DNA from: Saccoglossus kowalevskii
Taxonomy: Eukaryota; Hemichordata; Enteropneusta; Harrimaniidae
DNA: 44,520 bases
Assembly: GCF_000003605.2 (NCBI RefSeq)
Contig: NW_003112472.1
Location: 145,746-190,265, forward strand
Direction of reading: 5' to 3'
The translations under genes were made by a program, and so were the position numbers. Shown one piece after another: positions 12,501 through 24,500 of this stretch. The notes under the pieces were generated by a model. It was given only the letters and a program-made list of their open reading frames with translations, did not search any database and was not told the DNA's origin. Each line of letters opens with the position of its first letter. The first letter of the stretch is position 1.

Positions 12501-15500
12501 TAGGGTGCGGTAGCTAGCATGTACGTATTTATAAATGTTTTTTTTTATTATATTATTAAAGGACAATAAAAGTGTTTTTGTTAGTGAGTCTCTTGGTCAT
12601 GAACAGATAGAGGTTGTGTATTGTCTTGATTTGTTTGTGGAAACAGACCCTGTATTTTGTTGTCAGTATCACACATGATCCAAATGATGAAATGCTAATG
12701 ACAACTGCATCTCATAGGAAACTTTGAAAGCTACCTAATTTTTTTTTTCCTTAAAAAAATATATTCATGATAACATTGTAATTTTGCTGAAAAGACTTTT
12801 TGGGTGTTTATTTTTACTGATTTTTGATGAGTTGGATGTAAAATAAGGTATATTTGCTGGATTAAATTTTCACTGAAATTGTGAAAATAATTCCTATTCA
12901 AGCGAAAATAAAGTATTTTACAGTACCCCGGTATACCATATTGAAGAATTGCTCACAAAATGGAAAGGTGTTTTGTATTATCACATGCAATTTACAAATT
13001 CAAGACTTCATGTACAAATACAAACTATTCAACATATGGTTTTAGGTATTTTTAAGAGAATACAAAATACATAGATTGTTAAAATGGAAAGTATATAATC
13101 TGCTGAATTCCTGTATATCAGTTACCAAATCACACCACACAACAGCATTGCCGATTTATGTCTTTTTTAGCTCCGCTGTCGACTTTGTCGAGCGGAGCTT
13201 ATCATATGAGTGATTGTCCGTCGTCGTCGTCGTCCATCGTCCGTGTCAATGTTTTACTTTTTCGACTTCTTCTTGAAAACTACAAGCCTAAATGCTTTGA
13301 TACTTGGTGTATAATGTACCTTGGGTAGNNNNNNNNNNNNNNNNNNNNNNNNNNNNNNNNNNNNNNNNNNNNNNNNNNNNNNNNNNNNNNNNNNNNNNNN
13401 NNNNNNNNNNNNNNNNNNNNNNNNNNNNNNNNNNNNNNNNNNNNNNNNNNNNNNNNNNNNNNNNNNNNNNNNNNNNNNNNNNNNNNNNNNNNNNNNNNNN
13501 NNNNNNNNNNNNNNNNNNNNNNNNNNNNNNNNNNNNNNNNNNNNNNNNNNNNNNNNNNNNNNNNNNNNNNNNNNNNNNNNNNNNNNNNNNNNNNNNNNNN
13601 NNNNNNNNNNNNNNNNNNNNNNNNNNNNNNNNNNNNNNNNNNNNNNNNNNNNNNNNNNNNNNNNNNNNNNNNNNNNNNNNNNNNNNNNNNNNNNNNNNNN
13701 NNNNAAACTGTAAGTCCGATGCTTTGATACTATTCATATTGTTCATTTTCTAATGATGTCTTCAGTTCTTTAATTGAAATGTGCATTGCTAACAGCGGAG
13801 CTATCTCAGCCAATAGGCTGCTTGTTCGTAAAATAATCTTAAATTATTGATCAAGATCTATAGCCAATAGAAAATTGTGATCGTTGCGCACAAATTTATG
13901 AAGAAATCATAAAATAATACATAAAGATGTGCAAATTAATAGATTGAAAAAAATCTGGTTTTCAGTGTGTTAAAGCAGAATTGCTTGTCCCAGTGTTGAT
14001 TCCGGGAAACAAAAAAATGATGTTAGTTCAATAAAAAACCATCTTCATGTATATTTTAAAATGACATAACTTTCAATAGTAATGTTTATTAGGTAAATTT
14101 GTTGTACAGAAAATCTTTTGTAGTTTCTTTAACTTTCCTAAAAAAGGAAATGCATATTAAGTAGAGTTCAAACTACGTATAGTGAGGTAATTAAACTTTT
14201 ATGGAATTTTACATTTGTATACTTGTATAATTTATTTATTTCAGATTTATCCAGCTTCACTGCATAGAATCTACTGTAAACTGCTTTTATTTTGCAAGTC
14301 AAATTTTTGAGTCAATTAAAAATTGCAAAATTGTTTAGCATTTTGTCTACACAAATGCCAAAAATGATCAAATCACAAGCATTTTAGCAGCGAAAATTAA
14401 ACAGTTTACATTATTTTGATGGTACATTTGACATAATGCCAATCTATCTACAATTACACCTGATTTTCTGGGAAGACAAAGTATTGATGATTGTCTTCAT
14501 AGCAACAGCTTCTTTTATATATAACTGAATCCTATTGTTACTCTAGGTTTATTCGTACAAAGTTTGATCTTGTGTAGAGATAACTGATTTAATACTCAAT
14601 ATTTTTTTTTCAGAGCGAGCCGAAACTCCTCGTGTAGCTGCCCATGAGAGATTGAAGGAGCTGCTTCACATACTACGCAATGTACTTAATAAATATCCGG
14701 CGTTACATTCAACGGATATCCACACCGCTGCAGTTATACTTATCAGCCAAATCAAAGGTATACAATTCAATTTTTGAAGATCAAAAAGTTTATGTTGTTT
14801 CATAAAATACTACCATACTTGGTTTATTTAGTAATATAATACTATTGGAGGAATGAAACCACCAACTGTAAATAGCTCAACAAAGATGAATACAAATACG
14901 ATAAAATAACAAGCAATAGAATTTGACCGATTCAGCATTTTGTATACTTGATAAAAACTCTTGGAAATAAATGGTAAATGATGTATGATAATTTAGGTGG
15001 AAGTAAAATGACGTTCAATTGGTGAAAAGAGCACAGTCACCAGAACTGTTTTTTACTACACATGTACTACCGGTACAGACTACACGCAGTTCTAAACATA
15101 AACCTCACAGCTGAGGCTCACATTTGTAATGCCACTTCTTCATCGCCAAAAATTCTTAACTATGACAAAGCATGACACAAAATGGTTTTCAGCATTTCTC
15201 TCAGTACAGAATGCTAATAATATTTAAATATTTATTGTTGTGTGCACCTCCCACTACGGTATGAAGTATGGTCTACAGAATTCACTATTTACAGTATCTG
15301 ATTCATACTATTCTCTCTGTAGGGTTTACAAGCGAATATGACAGCGAGGACCATACCGAGTTTTACAACGCCATTGATCAGTTGGCATTGGCGTTCAGTA
15401 GTAGGTGAGTTTATCAGATTTGTAAATGTATAAATCTTATTTTGCTTATTTTGTACTTATATTTGGTAAAAAAGATTATGCATATATCTTGCTGAAAGCT

Positions 15501-18500
15501 TTTACAGACGAGCCAAATCAATGGCAAACTAGGATTTAGCAGGCATTGTGTCAATGTCATGCATTAAAGTGTAGAGAATGTTACGTACCTGTGATTTAAA
15601 TCAGAACTAGAAAATCACTCCAGAGAAAGCACAGTACTACATGCAGTAAGTCATAGGAGTCAGATAATGATGTGTGAACATCAACATTCATTTTGGTTAT
15701 GAATTGATATGAAAGTCAGAATATTATTATTAAATATTTTTAAAACGATCATACAGTATCTCTAATATTGCCACTATTATTTTTCAGTGTATCTGAATAC
15801 TTAATGGGTGATTTGGACCAATCACCAACACCGACAGCGAGCATATCTCAGACACGATCTTATGATAATTTATCTTCTCCTAGTCTCAGTTCTGATGGAG
15901 GTTATTTAGCTCTCGATGGCAAAGAACCTGGTGAGTGTTATATTGTAAAACATTGTACAGATTCTTATCCACTAACTTGTCTGGAGGCTTTATTATATCG
16001 TGGACACTCCATAATATTAAAAATTTATTTAAAAACAACAAATTGTTAGTGTATAGTTAGTGTATAATAAAATTAGAAATGCCTAAATCGGTGGTCACTT
16101 TTCATAAAATAAACCTGTACGAAATTTTACCATATTTTTGAAAAATATTGATCAAAACATGATGGTATATTCATTTGGTTAAAAATTATCAAACAAATAA
16201 TAGAAAATACATAAAAATGTGTCAGAAAAATGTGAGTTAATTTTGCATGTCACAAATAATTTCCTTGTACCTCTTAAATAGGTCAAAACCTGTCGTGCAT
16301 GACAAATTTAGTTTTTCAGATATAAATTATACTACTACAGGGAGCTAAATGTACAAGTTCATTTGTCTTTTCATTTTGATTTACGTACTCTCTGTTCACA
16401 GTATGTATGTCGCCAGAGGAAATCGACAACACTCTTTTAGCAAATGAATTAGGTGTGGATCTAGCGTTACAACGAGCCAAAGCATGGTCTAAATATGCCA
16501 AAGATGTCATGTCATATGTGGAGAAAAGAATTCATATTGGTAAGTAAATCAGGTGACCTGATCAGGTGATAGTCATGTGACTTGAGATGTAGTGATAGTA
16601 GATGTTATAATTAATTATAACTGTGATAAGATTGTATTTTTTTTCTTCTTCTTCAGAAACTGAGTTTTCAAAGAGTCTTGCCAAATTGGCTCATACGACT
16701 ATACCAGTATTGGCAGAGGAGGTGAGATTCTACTTTTAATCAAATATATTTTTGATAAATTAATGTCAAGTTTCAGATAAAACAACCTAGTTTGTTTAAA
16801 CAACCATGTTGTGCCTTGGTACTTTTCTATAATTTCTTTTAAAACATAGATGGCTGATAAAATTATAGTAAGGACAATAAAATATGAACATTAAGTGAAT
16901 ATTGTGCAATTTTCATAAAATGTTTAACCAGTGTTTATATTGGATTACAGAGTTATTTGCCATTACAGTCCATATACTGTACAGCGTTACAACAAGACAT
17001 TGAATACGCCCGCAATTGTGAGGTTACGTACAGTCAGATACAAGCGCATAAATTCTTAGAGGTGAGAAACGAATAATCGTCACAGCAATTGTCTAGACAA
17101 TGACGCTATAAACTGACATGGTATAGTTATGCTGCCAATGTTTGTTGAAATTAAATAATTTCAGCCCTTTGACTATGTTCTGTATCCAGAGAGCAAAACT
17201 GCTTTGGTTTTACTATGTTATCTTATCGTTATTCGCATCACTGATTCTTACTGTGTGACAATAGACTGCAGGATATCATTTGTTCATCTGAATGAAAATA
17301 CAGATTGCGTGTTCCGAAACAATAGTTGTACACAGTAATAACATACATTGAACAATAGAACCAAAGGCAATAACACCCAGTCAGAATTCCCATGATGCAT
17401 CACTTCACAGTTTTTTGAAATCAAGTTGAGTATTGACTGTTATTTATTTGATTGTTGTTCGACAGCCTTTGTGTGTGAGGAGAACTGAACATGAAAAGAG
17501 AAGAAAAGAGCTAAAGCAAACGTGGATTCGAACAAAGAAAGAAATGGTGAGTTGGAGTGTTGAACTTCTTCACTGGGTTAAAATACTATTCACCACGATT
17601 CTCAGTTTTTGACGCTTTGTCAATACCCTCACTGGAGGACAGTCCAAAATATTCTTCTTTTTCTATCCATCGTTTTGTTCAAATCTTATAAGTACTGGTA
17701 ATGTCTGTCAAAGTTGATATAGCAAATAAAAAAAAATTTTTTATTTTTTTTTGTGGAAAAACCCATACAAAAGTTTGAGTGTGATTCATTTTTTGATTTA
17801 TTCTAAATTGGAAAACTGGCTGTTCATTTGTAAAAAAAAAAATGCGTAAATTTATGACAGTGATAATATAAGAAATAAGAAAAATTAAAATTTCATTCTA
17901 TTTTGTTGCTGGTTACATTTGTTACCTCTTATCTTATTTTCGATTTGTATTCTAATAAAAACTTTTTTTTTTTACAAGTTGGATTGTAAAGCCAATTTAG
18001 AGAAAGCAAGGCTGTTGTATGTGCAGAAGCAGCAGGATTATGAGAAGGCAAGAGATATGGCTATAAAAACAGAGTCAGATACACTGGGTTCTAGTTCAGG
18101 GCATGCTAAATTAGAGAAAAAGAAGAAAGCAGAAGAAGAGGCACAAAGAAAGGTGAGAAATGAATGTGATATTCATTCCCATTTTATCCGTATCTCTATC
18201 TATCCATCTATATATACTATGTTGTTATATTCATTAGATGTTCATGATTTGAAGATGTTCACAACAAATTCCTCACTGAGGAGATTTTCTGAAATTCGTG
18301 CTGTTATAATTTGTGATATAAAGTTTGGATGATATTACTTGAATATTTGCATTATTTTGATTAGGCCTTATTCTTTTATCATACAGGCAGATGATGCTGC
18401 CACAATGTATAAAGCATGTGTTTTTGAAGCAAATAGGAAACAGGGAGAGATGGAAGATACAAAGGTAAATGGCCGCTTAATATATTCTGAAAATCCAACC

Positions 18501-21500
18501 TCGTCAACTTATATTTAGGCACTTCACATGTTTTTTTGAATGTCTGTACAAATGTATACAAAAATGTCTGTTACGGTACATTAAAAGATGGCTGACCAGT
18601 GTATTTTTGCTTTGTTTGTCTTTTCTGTTGAATTAGTTGACTTGCTTGTATAATTTAAATTAAATACATGCAATACCTTCAGTACTGCTGAACTTTTTAC
18701 CCCCTCATAATAACTGTAAACATAAATTTCTCATTTTTTTTACCACCAACAGAGAGATTTAATCGTCCAACTTCGTGAGTTAATCTATCAATGTGATCAG
18801 ACGATGAAGGCTGTTACTGTTGGATATTTTCAGCTTATGAATTCGTTATCAGCTCCTGCCCCAGTACAGGTAAGTTATAGGGTAGAGATGATGATATCGT
18901 ATTTGCTCTCTTTGAAGCTCTTTTACGACTGGATCATTAAAATACAACTTATTTTGACCATAGACACACCCTTGTGGTTAAGTTAAGCATATGCACTACT
19001 AATAGAACAAATATAGTACATAGATATACATGCCATCCTTCATGGCAATTGTTGTTGCTGAAGAGTAATTAATTATTTTATTGATCTGACCATCAATGTA
19101 GCAACTAAATAATTCACTATGCCAGCAGAAATGCTTTGGTGATTTTAAAATCATAGACAGCACCATTGTGTTGTCTTACACAGCTGACTTGACCACTTGA
19201 AAGTGAAAATGCATGCAACTGTTGCTAGGTGCTATAACACTTCATCACTGGGACATCTTTTGATAGCATTCTAGCTTGTTACCTACTTACGCTCTTTGTT
19301 TTCCGTTTCAGTTTCAAGCACTCAGTGGGCCATGTAGAGAATATGAACCGGGTGCACAGTTTAGTGAATTTATTAGACATCAGCCTGTTGCCCCAAACAA
19401 TAAACCTTCTGAAGCATTTACTTTTGAACCTTATGTTAGTCATGCCAAGGAAAGCCCGTAAGTAGTAACATGTTGTTTTGGCCATTGTTGTTTCCCAGAA
19501 TACATTGCTGCATTCCTCCATCTTCAACTTCCTGAATCTCTGAATTTGCATAACCTCAGAAAAACTTGTATTGAATGTAAATTTTTTTTATATATATTTT
19601 CAGCAGACCTGGTCTTAATCATAGAAGTAGTAGTCATTCAATGAGCAGTACGGGTAGCGGTGAATTATCAGAAGACTGGTTAGCCCGATCAACTCTCAAT
19701 GCTAAGCCTAATCATAGTGGTACAGGTAAGCTACAATATATTTTATAAATTTATGGCAATTAAAAAAAATGTTGAAAAGGTACATGTGCAGGTCTTTTAA
19801 AATTGGGAAGTGTTTATTTGAATGATAACCAGTTTATGAAGATTAAGTCATTTCTTTTGCGAATGAGTCAACTGGCCCATGCATAGCGCCATCTTGTGAC
19901 AGTATTTTTAAATGCTTTTGTTTTCTCAATCTGAACAATATATTAATTATTGTGACATGACAATTATTAGTGTATAAATGATATATTGTCATAATTTCCT
20001 CTTGTCAACAGAGAAATCACGTAGTACATCACAGCCGATCCAGGCATGGAGTCAGCAACAAATCAGTGACAGTGAGAGTGGAAGTAGCAGCCGATCACAA
20101 GACCCATCGCCGTCAGCAAGCCCACACGACTTGAAGCGAAAACTGGATCGAGAAATTTCAAATACTACTATGTCATCAGGTGATGAACTTGGAGATGGTG
20201 AAGAACATCATCCATTGCATATAGACACACGTAAGTCGTGATCAGATTTGGAAATTGTAACGATTCCTTAGTGTTTGCAATTGTGTCTTCAGTTTTGTCC
20301 AGTTTTCTGCAGTGTGTCATCACACCATAACTATAATGAAAGCAAATACTTCACTTGGTATGAAATAAGCCCTCTATAAAACAATTTTTCTAGTTGGTCA
20401 CTAGAGGGTGCAGTTTATAAGGACAGATGAAACCGAAGTGGCATACTGTAAAATACTTTATTTTAGCTGGAATAAATTTTTACTGATAAGATATTTTGCC
20501 TAATTTGTATAAAATTTATTTTCACTAATTTTTAATGTAAAAAATAGTGAAAAAAGATTTTATTTTCACTGTTTCATCCTTTCAGTAAAAATAATGTACT
20601 TAATCAACAGTATACAGTTCAGTGGTTCTAATTTGTTTACATTTACTTTTAATGTTCAGGTCTTCTACCAAGCCATGAAGGGAAATTCAAGAATGTACCT
20701 CAGTCGAAAGCTGCACAGACCCACGTCTTTCGTAAACTGAGAGCATCCTCCAAGTGTCGTGAATGTGACAGTTACGTGTACTTTAATGGAGCCGAGTGTG
20801 AGCACTGTGGAATTGCAAGCCACAAGAAATGTCTGGAGTCTTTAGCTATTCAGTGTGGAGGCAAAAGACTTCAAGGCAAAATGAACGTGTTTGGTGTTCG
20901 GTTAAAGGAACATTTACAAGCGACTGGTAAAGAAGTGCCGTTTATCATCAGTAAATGTATATCTGAATTACAGTATCGGTCACTTTGCGTTAAGGTAGGC
21001 AGAATAAAAACATTCACTTGTAACATTTATGAATAGATATTGAATAAAATATTTACTAGTTTTATCATCATCAGTAAATGTTTGCAGTGAGTGTATAATT
21101 TAAAAAATTTTATTTCTTAAAAAACAATCTGATAATCTAACTCTCAATACCTACTGTCAATAACTTAACTTTCGTGTTTTGATGATTTCATAGCATTTCT
21201 AAAGATAACTGACATGTCATGTTGTATTATTTCAGAAAAATGTCACTGCCGCAAAATTTCACGAATTCAAAAATTTGTCTTGTTAAAGTGAAGTGGTTTA
21301 AAATTGATTGTACATACAGACTGATGTGAATGCTGTATTGTATATTACCACAATGTAACACTGGTTGCCATGGAGACTACCAGGAAATACTTTTTAGTAT
21401 GTCTGCTAATAGTTACTTGTCTTCTGCAGGAAGGGGTATTCATGACTTAGGCAGTAAAATTTGCAGGAGAAAGACCCGTTATTAGCTATTCACATGTACT

Positions 21501-24500
21501 TCTTTTTATCTAACTACTTGTTGTGTTCTGTGCTAACTCGTATACTCATTTCTATCTAGGGTCTCTATAGGGTAGCGCCTGTCAAAGCTAAAGTGGAAAA
21601 ATTGTGTCAGACTTTTGAAAATGGCGCTGATTTAGTTGATTTATCCGATACCCTGCCTCATCTGATAACTAGTGTACTTAAACTCTACTTTAGACAGGTA
21701 AGTTTTATCGTACTTTGACTGCTATCGTAATTTCTCTATGAGAAGCACGTCTTTCAAACTGTACATTCTGGCCCATCTTAACAATTGCTAGTACCCTTCT
21801 AATAGAGATAATATATTACCTATTGACACCATTTTTACATAATACATTTTGACCATCCGGGAAGGTGTTAATATTGTACCACCAAGGGTTTCATATTGCT
21901 AGTACCGGTACTGCTTCCGATACAGTGTATTACTGTAATGTTGTTGACTATGTTACATGCTTAAGGATATATACTGACCTGGGTTTTATGATCAGTCAGG
22001 TCATGTACAGTTAATAAAGTTAGTAACTTATTCTGCATTATTAGCTATAGTTAGTGATTTAAGGGACATGTAATGTATGTTGTAATGCATCATAACCAGG
22101 AAATGAAGGCAATAATTTATAACAGTGTATTAACAAATTCATTGGAAATATACATATTCATGATTATTTATTTTCTTTATTAACCAACCAACAAAACAAC
22201 AAAAGCGCAATTTCAGAAATTGTTTTTTCTTCAATTTAAACGCATTCAAACTTGATCGCATTTTAGCTCCCGGAACCTCTGCTGACATTCCACCTGTACC
22301 CAGAATTCATTGCCATCGCTAAAGAAAGTTTAACTAATTCAAAAGACATGGGGGAGGAAAGAATTGTGAATCTATTAAAAGGAACCATTTCTAAATTACC
22401 AGAAGAAAATTTCAAGACTTTAGCTGTATTGGTTCACCACTTGAAAAGGTAAGGAATAAGTAAATATGCTGCAGAAACTGTACTAATTGAGTTGGGTAGT
22501 AAATTCTACACATTAACCCATTTACCACCAGTTCCCTCATTTCATCACAAAATAGTCCCGTTTATAGTCTGCATTTTTCTTCAGAAGATTAAGACAAAAA
22601 TAGCCAAATTTTTCGAGTAAAAAACGAAAATTGATCCAAATTTTGACAGTTGGTCCAGAAATATTATGAATACAAAAGAAAAATTTGGACGAGAAAGTCT
22701 GGTGGTGAAAAGGTTAATCTTTTGACCTTTGACCACCAAAGGTGACTTTTGTCACTTCTCACAACATAAACTCACATAATTTTCTATATTTCTTCGAAAT
22801 TTGTTATCAAGCAAAATTAATACTAATACATTTTAGGAAAATGTTATACCAAAATTATGGTGGGGAATTATTATTTTAAAAGGTCAATATTGAGTGTATC
22901 TTCTGGAAATTAGTACATATATTGTGTAAAGTAGTGATAAATCTGATGATACAATAGGATTGTGTGTGACTGAAATGACATCTTGGGATAGGGAATCAGA
23001 AAAGCCACTAAAATTCATATTATTTTCTCTGTTAGGGTTTCTGACAACAGTGATTCAAACCTTATGTCTGCTAGTAATCTCGGTATTGTGTTTGGACCTA
23101 CTCTATTAAGACAAAGGTGAGTTATCTTGCACTTTGAACTGTGATGTACAGGAGCACTCTATAGAATCCGTGTTTATATCTCATTGTTTGTGTTAACAAT
23201 TGCTGTTAAAGGCTTTATTCTTTTATTTATTGCAAATTTTTGGGAAAACAAAGTTATTACGAGAATATTGCAAGGTATGCACAAAGGCAGTACGATGATT
23301 GTATCGACTATAGCGTTTAGCAGAGATTAATACATCTCCATACTGCCTGAGTGCATACTTTGCAGTATTCTTATGATAACCTTATTATTATACATCTTTT
23401 CACCACTTGTTGTAATAATTTAATGGAGATAAAGCCCAAATTGACAATGAAGAACGTTTCACATCGTGCAAACGTTTAGCAGAGATTAATGCATCTCCAT
23501 ACTGCCTGAGTGCATACGTTGCAGTATTCTTATGATAACCTTATTATTATACATCTTTTCACCACTTGTTGTAATAATTTAATGGAGATAAAGCCCAAAA
23601 TGACAATGAAGAACATTTCACATCGTGCAAACGTTTAGCAGAGATTAATGCATCTCCATACTGCCTGAGTGCATACTTTGCAGTATTCTTACGATAACCT
23701 TATTATTATACATTTTCAAATATGGATGACATTCGAACACATCCATACATCATTTTCTGAACGGATACATTCTATTGTTTTCGATATTTATTTATATAGG
23801 TAATTACAATCTATATTATTTCGGAATAGGTAGTGATAATTTGTGTTCTTAAGTCTAATGTTTATTTTGTGTATTCTGCTTCACAGCAGTGAAGGTGCGG
23901 CCACACTAGCATCCTTGGTTGACACACCACATCAAGCAAGAACTGTGGAATTACTGATTCATAACTGGCAGGTATGTGTTATTATGACTTATAACAGATT
24001 ACTGCTTTGATTTTTCAATCATTAGCATATTCTTATATAAGAATACAGAGAAATACGTATGGTTCTGATATACCGTTCGTACCTTAAATTGCTTATCCTA
24101 AACTTTTTTTGACAACTATGAAAGAATGGTGGGAAATCATGAAAAATTTCAATGAGACTTGACTTGACTCTATTATCTTGGGAAGTCTTTAGTGTGAACA
24201 TCATTAAACATGGGTTTAGTAAATTACCTGTAATGTCTGACTGATGAAAAAAAAAAAAATTTCTAATCTGAACTACGGTACCTTACCTGGTTTTGAAATG
24301 CTTGTAATCAGAACCACAATATTTGATGTTGTTGGCCTAATGTATTCCTATATGTGTTTAAGACTGCACAATGGCTGTGTTTGATATAAGTCCCATGCAA
24401 CATGTGTTTAATACCTTGTTTTTGCAACCTTTGAACACAGTGTTGACTGTGCTCCCAGGTTTTAACAAGGAATGCAGTTTACTTCAGAAAATATTTTAAT

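Larger units (their letters stand above)
3574..14613 (+). other. Intron 1 of the ARHGAP29-like gene
   Basis: 11-kb GT-AG intron. Holds the 62-bp minisatellite, degenerate MITEs near 6309, 8468 and 12777, a TACTGTAAAC-type palindrome at 14272-14410, and the gapped family 1 element at 13163-13826. The open frames inside it are short and show no family similarity. Unannotated 5' exons or alternative first exons cannot be ruled out. Confidence 0.7.

Noticed and set aside
13288-13753. Three open frames of 130-152 codons
   Set aside because: They are almost wholly runs of N; no real coding content.
16019-16070. gttagtgtatagttagtgta as a regulatory repeat
   Set aside because: A single short duplication with no context to support a function.
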